A stretch of DNA of 64,000 nt from Lachnospiraceae bacterium 28-4. Lineage in GTDB: Bacteria; Bacillota; Clostridia; Lachnospirales; Lachnospiraceae. The position numbers were made by a program, and so were the translations under genes. The stretch lies in the NCBI GenBank assembly GCA_000403275.2, contig KE159598.1:1287722-1351721 (forward strand). Reading direction: 5' to 3'. Each line of letters opens with the position of its first letter. Positions within the stretch are counted from its first letter, which is position 1. The notes beneath the pieces were generated by a model. That model was not told the DNA's origin. It did not search any database and worked only from the letters and a program-made list of their open reading frames with translations. Of this stretch, positions 44,524 to 54,824 are shown piece after piece.

Positions 44524-45840
44524 TTATTTAGACAACAGTTCTGCTACTGACGCATCCACATTCTGAAGCGTAGTTGACAAATCCTGCGCCCCAAGAAGGT
44601 AGCTCTGCATCTGGGTGCCGTATTCTTCATGTGCCGGTGCTGCCGCTCCCCATTCGTTCCAAGGACAATATACATTCCCTGCCGCCAGCGCGTCGGATAC
44701 ACTGTTATAAGCTGCCGGAAGATCAAAGGATGCTCCTTCCAAATAAGAAGATCCGCCCTGGTTGTTCTCCCACATAGCTGCCTGTCCTTCCACGGTGGAA
44801 ATAGCTGCAACCACCTTCATCGCTGCTTCTTTGTTCGCCGACTTTTCATTTACCGCAAATCCGCATCCGGGTCCGCCGATCAGCCAGCCAGCGCTTTCGC
44901 TCTGTCCGTAGAAAGGCATCATATCGATCTGCAGATCAGGATTCTTCGCCATAATCGCATCCAGATCCCAAGGGCCGGAGCAGAACATTGCCGCGTCTCC
45001 CATGGCAAACTGTTCCAATGCCTGATCGTGGTCGATACCCGTCATATCCGTTGTATAAATACCTTCCGTTATCATCTCGGTCCATTTTTCCAGATAAGGA
45101 TTCCATGTGCCGTCCATCGTCACTTTGCCTTCTCTGTAATCGCTGCCGAAGTTTTTACCTGCATCAGTGGAAAGATATTCCGCCGCTACAAAAGCCATGG
45201 AATTTTTCAGCATCGGTTCCCATGACTTCAAACCTGCCGCCAACGGAGTAATTCCTAACTTCTGGAACTGTTTGCATACCGCAATATACTCGTCGAAAGT
45301 CTTGGGCAGTTCGATATTGTTATCCTCGAACAACTGCTTGTTATAAAAAATTCCTTCAAACCAGCTGATTCCGGGAAGTGCATACACGCTTCCGTCATAA
45401 GCATACACGCTCGTTCCCGCATCCGAATATTTTTCTGCCAGCTCATCCAGGGATGCCAAATATCCAAGCCTTGCATGCTTTAACGCCGATCCCGGGGATT
45501 CGCAGATAATATCCGGCCCTTCCTCCGCCGACAGCTGGGTATCCACAATCGTATCATAGTTGGAATTATCTATGAACAAATACTCAATCTCCACATCCGG
45601 TACCGCTTCCGCCAGATAATCCAGCATCGCCGACATCGTATCCTCACTATTCCAATAACTCATACGTACCACTGTTTTCCCGCCGGTGCTTTCTTCTGCC
45701 GGTTCCGCCGCTTCTTCGCTGCTATCCGCCGGAGTTGCCGTTTCCTCTTTCGCCGGTTCCGCCGGTTTGCTTCCGCATCCGGCCAGCATCGCCGTTGTCA
45801 TAGCCGTACACAACAAAATGCTCAGTAACTTTCTTTTCAT
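44524..45840 (-). CDS. Extracellular sugar-binding lipoprotein
   Basis: 438 residues. Lipoprotein signal with lipobox LAGC (C22), an Ala/Glu/Pro-rich linker to about residue 55, then a family 1 solute-binding fold (MSYWNSEDTMSAMLDYL; ALEQFAMGDAAMFCSGPWDL). Captures the sugar for the two permeases. Start ATG 45840. Confidence 0.93.
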   Translation of the reverse strand: MKRKLLSILLCTAMTTAMLAGCGSKPAEPAKEETATPADSSEEAAEPAEESTGGKTVVRMSYWNSEDTMSAMLDYLAEAVPDVEIEYLFIDNSNYDTIVDTQLSAEEGPDIICESPGSALKHARLGYLASLDELAEKYSDAGTSVYAYDGSVYALPGISWFEGIFYNKQLFEDNNIELPKTFDEYIAVCKQFQKLGITPLAAGLKSWEPMLKNSMAFVAAEYLSTDAGKNFGSDYREGKVTMDGTWNPYLEKWTEMITEGIYTTDMTGIDHDQALEQFAMGDAAMFCSGPWDLDAIMAKNPDLQIDMMPFYGQSESAGWLIGGPGCGFAVNEKSANKEAAMKVVAAISTVEGQAAMWENNQGGSSYLEGASFDLPAAYNSVSDALAAGNVYCPWNEWGAAAPAHEEYGTQMQSYLLGAQDLSTTLQNVDASVAELLSK

Positions 45841-45945
45841 TCCTTACTATCCTCCCTTTCCTTTGATATACTCATTCTAAGTTTTTTCTCCCGGCATTGA
45901 TATAATACATTTTTTAGAAATCTGTTCCTTTTTCGTGTAATACCG

Positions 45946-47706
45946 CTATTCTTTCTTTTCCCTGATCCGCACCGTAAAACAAGTATATCCCTCCTCCGTA
46001 ATTTTCACCGAAAGCCCGCATCCTTCCCCATAATAAATGGCAATCCGCTGCTGGATATTAAAAATGCCATATCCTTTCCCTGGCTTCTCCAAAATATCTT
46101 CCAGCATTCCAACATCCATTACCGGGCCGTTATTGGAAATCGAAAAGACCAGGTACTTCCCTTCTTTACGGAACTCAACCAGTACCAGCCCTGTCCCCTC
46201 TTCTTCTCCGATATAATCAATCCCATGTTCTATCGCATTCTCCACAATCGGCTGCAAAAGGAAATTCAACATCTCGCAGCCAAGACCGCTCTCATCGACC
46301 CGATACTCCACCGAAAATCCCTTCTCTTTTGTCATCTGTAAGATTTCCACATATGCACGGACATTTTCCAGCTCCCTTTCCACCGTTGTCACCGGTTGCC
46401 CATTATTCAGCGTCGTTCGGTAAAACTTTGCCAGCAGTCCTGTAATATCGCTGATTTCCTCCTCTCCTTTCTTCAACGCCTTCCACTTAATGGAAGAAAG
46501 AGTATTATAAAGGAAATGGGGATTTATCATAGCCTGCAATGCTTTCAGCTCCGTCGCCTTTTTTTCTATTTCAATTTTATACACCTGGTTAATCGTATCG
46601 TTTAACCGCTCCGTCATCCTTCCAAGGCTATTCGTTACAATACCGATTTCATCCGTATCCTCGGTATAACAAGGATGTTCCAGATTCCCCCCGGAAATCA
46701 TTTCCGCTTGCTCCTTCAGGGCAAGCAGCCTCCTGCTCAGCGTCCGGGAAAAAACGCTGATAAACACCAAAACCACCAGCATACAGCCAAATACGACCAC
46801 CAACGTAGACACGATAATGGAACGAATCTGACCCGATATCATCCCTTCTTCCACATAATAATAAATGCGCCAGCCAGTGCTTTCCAACAGCCCTGTCTTC
46901 ATAATACAGCCGGGTACCGTTTCTTCCTCCTTTTCCGAAAAAATCTCTCCCTGCGCCAATCGCTTTCCTTCCATCCGCTCCGCTGCTTCCAGAATCCGCC
47001 CATTCACATCCCCATCCGGCGATTTTTTCCAGTAAATGACCGCTCCTTCCCCATCCATAATCAAAATCCCGTTTTCTAAATAATCCATACTCCGCACCGG
47101 TTCTAACATCCGGTTTAAAAAAAATTCCGTCCGCATCACGCCGATCGGCCGGCTGGTAGTCGCCGTATCCAACACCGTTCTTGTGGCGTATAAATTCTCC
47201 CCCTCCACCGTCCATTTCGTCCGAAAATTCTCCTGATGCTCCTGATACCACTTCTCTTCTTCATAAATCCCGGAAGGCTCCAAAAAAGACCCGACGTTGT
47301 CCTTCACATAGGGCGTCACGATCCGTATATTCTTTATATTGGAATCACTGCTGATAAAGTACCAGAAAATGGGTTCCACCGTTTTATTCAACACCTGGGC
47401 GATCTCTACATTGTCAAAAGGATTTTTTTCCAAAGTTTCCCTGAAAGAAAGATGATAGGCGAGAAACTTCGTAAAATCCGTTTCCCGCCCAAATCTCGCT
47501 TCCATTTCCATTACCAGTCTCCCCAAGTTATTATCCACTGTCTTTTTCGTCTGCTCCAGCAGATTCCGGTTGGACACATGAAAAGAATACACCCCTAAAA
47601 TAACGATGGGGATAGAAACCAATATCGCAAAACTGATAATCAGCTTTCTTCTTATGGAAGCCTTCCCCATAAACCAATGCCAGCACCTATATATCATTTT
47701 TCCCAT
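45946..47706 (-). CDS. YesM-type sensor histidine kinase
   Basis: 586 residues. Two membrane helices (about 22-42 and 293-315) flank an extracytoplasmic sensing domain; HAMP follows (SRTLSRRLLALKEQAEMISGGN). The phospho-acceptor His is in QAMINPHFLYNTLSSI (near 398), and ATPase boxes are NAIEHGI and GKGYGIFN. GGAGG precedes ATG 47706. Pairs with the YesN-type regulator and likely senses the same sugar as the transporter. Confidence 0.93.
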   Translation of the reverse strand: MGKMIYRCWHWFMGKASIRRKLIISFAILVSIPIVILGVYSFHVSNRNLLEQTKKTVDNNLGRLVMEMEARFGRETDFTKFLAYHLSFRETLEKNPFDNVEIAQVLNKTVEPIFWYFISSDSNIKNIRIVTPYVKDNVGSFLEPSGIYEEEKWYQEHQENFRTKWTVEGENLYATRTVLDTATTSRPIGVMRTEFFLNRMLEPVRSMDYLENGILIMDGEGAVIYWKKSPDGDVNGRILEAAERMEGKRLAQGEIFSEKEEETVPGCIMKTGLLESTGWRIYYYVEEGMISGQIRSIIVSTLVVVFGCMLVVLVFISVFSRTLSRRLLALKEQAEMISGGNLEHPCYTEDTDEIGIVTNSLGRMTERLNDTINQVYKIEIEKKATELKALQAMINPHFLYNTLSSIKWKALKKGEEEISDITGLLAKFYRTTLNNGQPVTTVERELENVRAYVEILQMTKEKGFSVEYRVDESGLGCEMLNFLLQPIVENAIEHGIDYIGEEEGTGLVLVEFRKEGKYLVFSISNNGPVMDVGMLEDILEKPGKGYGIFNIQQRIAIYYGEGCGLSVKITEEGYTCFTVRIREKKE

Positions 47707-47742
47707 ACCAATCCTCCATTCTTTTCCTTCGCCCTCTATATT

Positions 47743-49263
47743 TCACGTCACGCCTTCCCGGTATTGCTTCGGCGTTACCCCAAAATGATTTTTAAACAAC
47801 CGGTTAAAATAAGACTGGTTCGGATAACCGCATGCCTTCCCCACGTCCACGATTTTCATCTTCCCCTGTTCCAAAAGCGCCTTCGCCTGCTGCATCCTAT
47901 AGTCGGTCAAATATTTGATCAGGCTCACCCCCGTCTCCTGCTTAAAAATATAGCTCACATAAGCCGGAGTCAGGCATACTTTCCCAGCGATCCCTTCTAA
48001 GCTCAAATCTTCCATATACTCATTTTTTACCATACGGATAATTTCCGCCACCGTCTGGCTCACATCCGCATCCTTATCCTTTTGCATGGAACCGGCCTTT
48101 TCCATCACACGGTAAAAAGCCTCCTCCACTTCATCCAAGCCGCTGCATCCCATAATCTCTTCCGTCGTCTCGAACAGAATGCCTTTGTGATAAATCCCGT
48201 ATTCCTCATACAATGCCTTTACAATATCCAAAAAAGTATATTTCGCATACATGGCGCTGGAAGATTTCTCATCTTTCAGGCAACTCAAATAAGCAGCCAT
48301 CTGTTCTTTTACCGCCGCCAAATCCCTGTTCTTTATACTTTTCAAAACCTCCTGTTTCATCTGTTCCGTCTGCGTCAGCCGTTCTTCCTTCCCCCTATGT
48401 ACTTTGCCGGCATAAATCACTCCTGAAAAACAGCTGAACGTATCCTCCCGAAGCCGCTCGATTTCCTGCATATTTTTCCCGAAATCCTTCCATCCAAAGC
48501 AGCGTCTGCCCACGATCACCGATACTTTCCCATTGCCCAGCCTTGTTATCACCCGGTATATTTTTTCCGCCGTTCGTTCGATCGCTTCATGATCCATGCG
48601 GCTGTCATACAAAAGAATATCCGCCAAATTAGGATACTGGTTAATATATTCGTATCCCATCGGAACCTCTTTTTCCAAAGCCTTTAAAAATTCCTCATAA
48701 CAATGTTCAAAAAAGTTCCCCTCCGTCTCAATGCTAATCACAGCCATATATTTATTCTGCAAATGTATGCCGTACGCTTCCAGACTCTTTCCAAGTTCTT
48801 CGCAGGATGCCTTCGGACTCATCAGCTTAAAAAGAAGCAGACTTTTATCTGCCACAAGCATAGATTCCTTTTTCTCTTCCCAATGCTTTCTTTCCCTGCA
48901 TATGGCAATTACCTTCTCCATGACGCTGCGGAACTCTTCCACTTCGATCGGTTTCAACAGATAATTCACCGCATTGACCTGGCAAGCCTGTCTGGCGTAC
49001 TCAAATTCCCCGTAAGCGCTGAAAATAATAATGACAAGATTGCTGTTATACCCATTGGCCGCCCGTGCCAGTTCCAGCCCATCCATATAGGGCATCTTCA
49101 CATCCGTAAGAAGAATATCGACCGGATGCTCCCTGATATACTCCAACGCTTTTTTCCCATTGGACGCCTCCGCCACTTTTAACGGCAAAGCAAATTTGTC
49201 AATCAGGAAGCGGATGCCTTCCCGTTCCGTCTTTTCATCATCCACTAAAAGAATCCTGAACAT
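47743..49263 (-). CDS. YesN-type AraC response regulator
   Basis: 506 residues from ATG 49263 (GAGGG upstream). Receiver domain with LLVDDEKTERE and phospho-Asp in DILLTDVKMPYMDG; a central dimerising region of about 250 residues; C-terminal AraC double helix-turn-helix (LSLEGIAGKVCLTPAYVSYIF, MKIVDVGKACGYPNQSYFNRLFK). It probably activates the binding-protein/permease/GH65 genes. Confidence 0.93.
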   Translation of the reverse strand: MFRILLVDDEKTEREGIRFLIDKFALPLKVAEASNGKKALEYIREHPVDILLTDVKMPYMDGLELARAANGYNSNLVIIIFSAYGEFEYARQACQVNAVNYLLKPIEVEEFRSVMEKVIAICRERKHWEEKKESMLVADKSLLLFKLMSPKASCEELGKSLEAYGIHLQNKYMAVISIETEGNFFEHCYEEFLKALEKEVPMGYEYINQYPNLADILLYDSRMDHEAIERTAEKIYRVITRLGNGKVSVIVGRRCFGWKDFGKNMQEIERLREDTFSCFSGVIYAGKVHRGKEERLTQTEQMKQEVLKSIKNRDLAAVKEQMAAYLSCLKDEKSSSAMYAKYTFLDIVKALYEEYGIYHKGILFETTEEIMGCSGLDEVEEAFYRVMEKAGSMQKDKDADVSQTVAEIIRMVKNEYMEDLSLEGIAGKVCLTPAYVSYIFKQETGVSLIKYLTDYRMQQAKALLEQGKMKIVDVGKACGYPNQSYFNRLFKNHFGVTPKQYREGVT

Positions 49264-49395
49264 CTTATGTACCCTCACCAAATTACACTTTTCTTATTTT
49301 ATTATAAATTCACGGGCGTGGAATGAAAATAGAAGATTTTTGGGAAAAAATTGTACTTTTTTATGATTGGGAACCTTGCATCCTTTTCCGCACAA

Positions 49396-49437
49396 TAAAA
49401 ACAGCCTCTGTCCGTTTCATTATGACAAAGGCTGTTT
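49396..49437 (-). terminator. Terminator after prfA
   Basis: On the minus strand AAACAGCCTttGTC pairs with GGACAgAGGCTGTTT, followed by TTATT. Ends the rho-rpmE-yqhQ-prmC-prfA direction. Confidence 0.8.
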
Positions 49438-49466
49438 GGCGGCTCTGGCACCGACCAGGCCGATTT

Positions 49467-50540
49467 TCAGTTTTCTCCCATCTTTAATAACTTGGCGGCC
49501 TGGTCGGCGGCGATGCAGGCGTCTAGTATTTCCTGAATATCTCCGTTCATGATCTTATCCAGCTTATATAATGTCAGATTGATCCTATGATCCGTCACCC
49601 TCCCCTGGGGGAAGTTATAAGTCCGTATTTTTTCCGAACGGTCGCCGGTACCAATCTGGCTCCGCCTTAACTCGGCTTCCGCATCGTGGGCTTTCTGCTG
49701 TTCGATGTCGTATAGTTTTGCACGAAGCAACGCAAATGCTTTCGCTTTATTCTGGAGCTGGGACTTTTCTGTCTGGCTGTACACTACAATGCCCGTAGGA
49801 TAATGAGTCAGGCGGACGGCGGAATCTGTCGTATTGACGCACTGTCCTCCGTTGCCGGAAGCCCTCATTACGTCTATTCTTATATCTTTTTCGTCAATTA
49901 CTACGTCCACATCCTCCACTTCCGGCATAACAGCCACCGTAATCGTGGAAGTATGAATGCGGCCGCCGGATTCCGTTTCCGGAACGCGCTGCACCCGGTG
50001 TACGCCGCTTTCGTATTTTAATTTGGAATAAGCTCCCTGCCCGGAAATCATAAAGTTCACTTCCTTCATGCCTCCGATTCCGATCTCATCCACGTTCATC
50101 GTTTCCACTTTCCAGCGCTGGCTTTCCGCATAATGCACATACAGCCGGTACATTTCGGCTGCAAATAATGCGGCCTCGTCTCCGCCCGCCCCTGCCCTGA
50201 TTTCCACGATTACATTCTTATCGTCGTTCGGGTCTTTGGGAAGAAGAAGGACTTTCAATTCCTGCTCCAACTCTTCCGCCCTTTTTTTGGAAACGTTCAA
50301 TTCTTCTTTCAGCATATCGCGCATATCTTCATCGTTTTCCTCTTCCAGCATCGAAAGACTGTCCTCAATATCCTGTCTGCATTTCTTATATTCTTTATAA
50401 GCCTCTACAATAGGGGTCAGATCGCTCTGTTCCTTCATCAGCGCCCGAAAGCGTTCCTGGTTATTCGTCACCGTCGGCTCCCCCAGTTCGCTTAATATTT
50501 CCTCAAAACGAATCAGTAAATCCTCTAATTTATCAAACAT
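49467..50540 (-). CDS. prfA: Peptide chain release factor 1
   Basis: 357 residues from MFDKLEDLL at 50540 (AAGGA upstream), the usual RF1 length. The GGQ loop is [19 protein letters not shown]. Decodes UAA and UAG. Overlaps the prmC stop by 8 bp; PrmC methylates the Gln of GGQ. Confidence 0.95.
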   Translation of the reverse strand: MFDKLEDLLIRFEEILSELGEPTVTNNQERFRALMKEQSDLTPIVEAYKEYKKCRQDIEDSLSMLEEENDEDMRDMLKEELNVSKKRAEELEQELKVLLLPKDPNDDKNVIVEIRAGAGGDEAALFAAEMYRLYVHYAESQRWKVETMNVDEIGIGGMKEVNFMISGQGAYSKLKYESGVHRVQRVPETESGGRIHTSTITVAVMPEVEDVDVVIDEKDIRIDVMRASGNGGQCVNTTDSAVRLTHYPTGIVVYSQTEKSQLQNKAKAFALLRAKLYDIEQQKAHDAEAELRRSQIGTGDRSEKIRTYNFPQGRVTDHRINLTLYKLDKIMNGDIQEILDACIAADQAAKLLKMGEN

Positions 50541-51414
50541 GCCTCTCCATTCCTTTCCATCCATGGACAACCCGGTCCAGTCCGGCAAAATCTTTTACAA
50601 CAACAATATCCTGGTATCCGTTTCCTTCCATAATCCGTCTGACATCTTCCGCCTGTCCGCATCCGATTTCAAAAAACAGGTATCCCCCGCTTTTTAAAAA
50701 TTTATTAGCTTCCGCAGCTATCCTGCGGTAAAAGAAAAGCCCGTCCTCTTTCCCGTCCAAAGCCTCTAAAGGTTCATAATCCCTTACTTCTTCCATCAGG
50801 AAAGAAATATCCCCGGCCGGAATATAGGGCGGATTGGAAACGATCATATCATAAGTTCCTTTTATATTTTCAAACAAATCGCTTTGCGTCCATTGTATCA
50901 AAGGAGCGTCTGCCCCATCCGCTGCATTTTCCCGTCTCCCGATCAGGCGTCCGGCATTTTTTTCCGCTACTTCCAGCGCTTTCTGCGACAGATCGGCCCC
51001 CACCCCGGAACATCCGTTGGAATAATACAGCAGACTTATCAAAATACATCCCGAGCCGGTACACATATCCAATATGTCCATCCCGTCATGGAGGAACCGC
51101 AATGCTTCTTCTGTGAGAATTTCCGTATCCTGCCTTGGGATCAGTACATGTTCATTCACCTCAAAAACAAGCCCCATGAATTCCTGTTCTCCGGTAATGT
51201 ATTGCAAGGGAACATGCTGTTTTCTTTTTTCTATATATTCCAGGTAAATATCCCGATCCGCTTCCGCTACATCCCGTTCCCCATGAACGAGCAGATCGTT
51301 CCTGTTCGTATGGCAGATGTGTTCCAGCAGCAGCCTGGCATCCAATGCACATTCCTCTATTCCTGCATTCCTTAACCCGCAGACACCATAATCATACAAT
51401 TCTTTATACTTCAT
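50533..51414 (-). CDS. prmC: Release-factor glutamine methyltransferase
   Basis: 293 residues from [10 protein letters not shown] at 51414. SAM-binding [15 protein letters not shown] and the substrate-glutamine motif NPPYIP are present, with the PrmC N-terminal helical domain ([10 protein letters not shown]). Modifies RF1/RF2. Starts 11 bases inside the yqhQ end. Confidence 0.95.
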   Translation of the reverse strand: MKYKELYDYGVCGLRNAGIEECALDARLLLEHICHTNRNDLLVHGERDVAEADRDIYLEYIEKRKQHVPLQYITGEQEFMGLVFEVNEHVLIPRQDTEILTEEALRFLHDGMDILDMCTGSGCILISLLYYSNGCSGVGADLSQKALEVAEKNAGRLIGRRENAADGADAPLIQWTQSDLFENIKGTYDMIVSNPPYIPAGDISFLMEEVRDYEPLEALDGKEDGLFFYRRIAAEANKFLKSGGYLFFEIGCGQAEDVRRIMEGNGYQDIVVVKDFAGLDRVVHGWKGMERHV

Positions 51415-52438
51415 CCGCACTTTCTCTCTGTTCTTCTTCCTCCGCCTCTTCCTCTTCTTCATCCATATCAACCAGCCAGGAATCATCAATCTCATAGCCA
51501 AAAGTATCTTTTAAATACGCCTTCCAATCGAACACCGCCTCAACCGAAGCTATCGCTACCTGAATCATTTCTTCATCCGGCTCTTTGGTGGTCAGTCTTT
51601 GAAGAAACATGCCCGGAGCCGAGAGAAGGTTGACCAGAATATTGTCACATCTTCCCGCCAGACGGATAATTTCATAGGAAATTCCTGCAATAACCGGAAT
51701 CAGGGCTATCCGAAGCAGGACGCGCAAAGCCGGCTGATCCACCCGGATAAAAAAGAATACGATAATGCTGACAAAAACCACGAAAAACAAAAAGCTTGTT
51801 CCGCATCTCTTATGAAGCCTCGAACTGCGCATCGCATTGTGAACCGTCAGAGGCCTTCCCATTTCAATGCAATTTATGCATTTATGCTCGGCTCCATGAT
51901 ATTGATACAGGCGTTTGATATCTTTCATTGCCGTTATCGCCACAATATAACCGATGAATATGAGAATTCGTATGCCCCCTTCTATGATCGCCATTACCGA
52001 AACGTTACGGACATATTCTTCAAACAGGGAACTAATATAATAAGGAAGTACCATAAAAATCGCGACCGCCAGCAATATTGATATTGCTGTCACAATGCCC
52101 ATCATCGCATTCTCTGCCTTTTCCTTGAATATCTTATGAAAGACTTTGTCCGCCGCCGTTTCTTTCACTTCCTCATCCTCATAAAAAGAGACGGAATGGT
52201 TCAACGTCCTCATTCCCAATATCATAGAGTCGAGAAACTGAAAAATTCCGCGGGCAAAAGGAATTTTCTTCCATATGCTTCCTTCCATCACGCCCTTATA
52301 TACGTCCACCTCTACATCGATCTCTCCGTCCGGTTTCCTCACGGCAACGGCATACTGTTCCTTATTTTTCATCATTACGCCTTCCAGCACTGCCTGTCCG
52401 CCAATGCCGGAATAACGGCCACCTTTATCTTTTTTCAT
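51404..52438 (-). CDS. yqhQ: DUF1385 membrane protein YqhQ
   Basis: 344 residues. The DUF1385 signature IGGQAVLEGVMMKNKEQYAVAVR is at the N-terminus, followed by several membrane helices and YHGAEHKCINCIE. The C-terminus is extended by an acidic Asp/Glu tail. Conserved beside prmC/prfA in Firmicutes; molecular role unknown. Confidence 0.92.
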   Translation of the reverse strand: MKKDKGGRYSGIGGQAVLEGVMMKNKEQYAVAVRKPDGEIDVEVDVYKGVMEGSIWKKIPFARGIFQFLDSMILGMRTLNHSVSFYEDEEVKETAADKVFHKIFKEKAENAMMGIVTAISILLAVAIFMVLPYYISSLFEEYVRNVSVMAIIEGGIRILIFIGYIVAITAMKDIKRLYQYHGAEHKCINCIEMGRPLTVHNAMRSSRLHKRCGTSFLFFVVFVSIIVFFFIRVDQPALRVLLRIALIPVIAGISYEIIRLAGRCDNILVNLLSAPGMFLQRLTTKEPDEEMIQVAIASVEAVFDWKAYLKDTFGYEIDDSWLVDMDEEEEEAEEEEQRESADEV

Positions 52439-52473
52439 ATCTTTCCGTTCCTGTTGCTATTTTTTTTAAGATC

Positions 52474-52584
52474 GAGTAGAGAAGATTCATCTTCCCTACT
52501 CGCCGCGCGGGGTGCGTGCAGCAAAGCTGCTAATTTCCTTACGCACCCCTGCGCATAAAAAAGCGCAAGCTGCTGAGCTTGCGC
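52474..52584 (-). other. Chain of stem-loops between rpmE and yqhQ
   Basis: Three structures: gcgcaagct/agcttgcgc (52563-52584) with T run on the minus strand, ggggtgcgt/acgcacccc (52509-52549) with an inner gcagc/gctgc stem, and gagtag/ctactc (52474-52501) with an inner gaagat/atcttc stem. The first is a second terminator; the others may form a leader for yqhQ. A reading frame across them is an artefact of the hairpins. Confidence 0.6.
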
Positions 52585-52621
52585 CGTCTCCCACAACGCT
52601 ATGGCGTAATTTCCATCTTGT

Positions 52622-52645
52622 AAAAAAGAGTGCGAAGCACTCTTT
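52622..52645 (-). terminator. Terminator after rpmE
   Basis: AAGAGTGC-TTC-GCACTCTT followed by T on the minus strand, 33 bases after the rpmE stop. Confidence 0.85.
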
Positions 52646-52677
52646 TCAGCCAATTTATTCGCAACGCCGTAACGGGA

Positions 52678-52884
52678 TTAATTCTGTCCAACGCCGTATT
52701 TTCTGTTGAACTTATCAATACGTCCGTCAGCTCTTACTGTCTTCTGCTGGCCAGTGTAGAATGAATGACATTTTGAACAAACTTCAACATGAATCTCCGG
52801 TTTTGTAGAACCTGTTACAAATGTGTTCCCGCAGTTGCAAGTTACCGTTGCCTGATAATACTTAGGATGGATTCCTTCTTTCAT
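52678..52884 (-). CDS. rpmE: 50S ribosomal protein L31
   Basis: 68 residues from [10 protein letters not shown] at 52884 (AGAGGTG upstream). Has CNCG and CSKC pairs, the zinc-containing L31 form. Surface protein of the large subunit, contacting the small subunit bridge. Confidence 0.95.
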   Translation of the reverse strand: MKEGIHPKYYQATVTCNCGNTFVTGSTKPEIHVEVCSKCHSFYTGQQKTVRADGRIDKFNRKYGVGQN

Positions 52885-53019
52885 CTTTTTCACCTCTCTA
52901 TAGTAAATTAAGTCTTTCTGCGTTCTTATCTATATAATCTAAATAAGCCTCCGCCGTTGACTATTAACCAAACAGCTTTTTTATTTTAACACAGCTTATC
53001 CTATCATGCAAGTAATTTC

Positions 53020-54543
53020 TTATAAAAACTTGATCTTTTTCACGATCTGGACAAACTCCATATTGTTTCTCGTTTTTGAAAACATATCCAATATTTTGTC
53101 CACCGCCTCTTCCGGCTTCAACCCGTTCAATGCCTTGCGCATAATATTGATCGCCTCCTGTTCCTCGGGAGAAAGCAGCAGGTCTTCCCTTCTCGTGCTG
53201 GACTTAGGAATATCGATCGCCGGAAATACCCTGCGTTCCGATAGTTTACGATCCAGAACCAGTTCCATATTGCCAGTGCCTTTGAATTCTTCGTAAACCA
53301 CATCGTCCATTTTGCTTCCGGTCTCTACCAGCGCCGTCGCAAGGATCGTCAGGCTTCCGCCGCCGCGCATATTCCTGGCTGCGCCAAAGAAGCGCTTCGG
53401 CATATGCAGGGCCGCCGGATCAAGACCGCCGGACAGCGTTCTTCCGCTGGGCGGGACTGTGAGGTTATAAGCCCTCGTCAGTCGGGTAATGCTGTCTAAA
53501 AGTATCATAACATCTTTTTTATGCTCTACCAGACGCTTTGCTCTTTCTATCACCATCTCCGACACCCGTTTATGATGCTCCGGCAATTCGTCAAAAGTAG
53601 AATAAATCACTTCCACATTCGGCCCCTCAATAGCTTCTTTAATATCCGTAACTTCTTCCGGCCGTTCGTCAATCAGCAGAATAATCAGATGTACCTCCGG
53701 GGAATTCCTTTTCACGGACTTGGCCACCTCTTTCAGCAGAGTCGTTTTTCCCGCTTTCGGCTGGGATACGATCATTCCTCTTTGTCCCTTTCCCACAGGA
53801 CTGATTAAATCCATAATACGCATTGACACAGAAGCGCCCGGCGTCTCCAGGTTCAAACGCTCATTCGGAAAGATCGGCGTCATATCTTCAAAATTGCATC
53901 TTCTCACCGCAGCGTCAGGGCTATAACCGTTTACCGTCTTTACATATAATAAAGCGCTGAATTTCTCGCTCTGCGTTTTGATTCTCGTATTTCCTTCCAA
54001 AATATCCCCTGTCTTCAAATTAAAGCGCCGTATCTGGCTGGGAGCGACATAAACATCGTTTTCCCCCGGCAGGTAATTTTCACAGCGGATAAAACCATAC
54101 CCATCCGGCATAACTTCCAAAATACCATGCGCCGTGATCCCGCTGTCCAGATCCGAAGGATATTTTTCCGTCTGATTTTTGTCCGATTGGTTTCTGTCTG
54201 CCTGATATCTTTCCTGCTGATATTTTTCCGTCTGGTTCCTTTCCTCTTCTTTTGGCATTTCTCCCTTATATTCCCGGCGGGGCTGCCCCTCTTGTCGGTT
54301 TTCACCGGCTTTTTTATCCTCTGCCGCACTCTTCTGTGAATTTTTCACCGCCGCTTTTCTTCCTCTGTCGGGCTTGTCGAAAGCCGACTCCTGGCGTTCA
54401 GCCGCCTCTTTTTCCTTTGCATCCTCTAAAAGCATGGCCTCAATAATATCCGCCTTCTTCATTCCGGATGTTCCTTTCATCCCCCTGGCTTTTGCGATCT
54501 CTTTCAAATCCACAAGCGCCAGCGATTCATACTTTTCTCTCAT
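53020..54543 (-). CDS. rho: Transcription termination factor Rho with extended N-terminal insert
   Basis: 507 residues from ATG 54543 (GGAGGAG upstream). Rho_N helical start ([29 protein letters not shown]), then about 85 residues of charged, Gln/Asn/Tyr/Lys-rich low complexity with repeated [13 protein letters not shown]-like units. The RNA-binding OB domain ([19 protein letters not shown]) and ATPase core with Walker [10 protein letters not shown] follow. The insert resembles the disordered inserts of other clostridial and Bacteroidetes Rho proteins. Confidence 0.94.
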   Translation of the reverse strand: MREKYESLALVDLKEIAKARGMKGTSGMKKADIIEAMLLEDAKEKEAAERQESAFDKPDRGRKAAVKNSQKSAAEDKKAGENRQEGQPRREYKGEMPKEEERNQTEKYQQERYQADRNQSDKNQTEKYPSDLDSGITAHGILEVMPDGYGFIRCENYLPGENDVYVAPSQIRRFNLKTGDILEGNTRIKTQSEKFSALLYVKTVNGYSPDAAVRRCNFEDMTPIFPNERLNLETPGASVSMRIMDLISPVGKGQRGMIVSQPKAGKTTLLKEVAKSVKRNSPEVHLIILLIDERPEEVTDIKEAIEGPNVEVIYSTFDELPEHHKRVSEMVIERAKRLVEHKKDVMILLDSITRLTRAYNLTVPPSGRTLSGGLDPAALHMPKRFFGAARNMRGGGSLTILATALVETGSKMDDVVYEEFKGTGNMELVLDRKLSERRVFPAIDIPKSSTRREDLLLSPEEQEAINIMRKALNGLKPEEAVDKILDMFSKTRNNMEFVQIVKKIKFL

Positions 54544-54740
54544 AAACTCCTCCGCTTTCTTATTCAACGGTCAAACAATATATCTTTATGTAACAGCAGA
54601 CACCTTGCCTTGCCGCAAATATTATATTTTATTTCTTTCGTTACTGGGGTATTATAGCTGATATGTAAATGGAATTGCCAATAAACACTGCCTATCGTCC
54701 CTCATTATACAACAGCTTTTCCGAAATAGGAAGTCCTTTC

Positions 54741-54769
54741 TTGCAATTCGTTTTTAAATATTATATGAT
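54741..54769 (+). promoter_or_regulatory. Promoter of malic enzyme gene
   Basis: -35 ttgcaa (54741-54746), 17-base spacer, -10 tatgat (54764-54769), about 55 bases upstream of the ATG at 54825. The 281-base gap between rho and this gene holds divergent control regions. Confidence 0.75.
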
Positions 54770-54824
54770 AATTCCAGCATATAAAGCGCTGAACTATTAA
54801 AACTGCGCAGAAATGGGGGTAATT

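Noticed and set aside
52435-52653. Open frame of 72 codons between rpmE and yqhQ
   Set aside because: It consists of four hairpins including two terminators, so it is unlikely to be translated.
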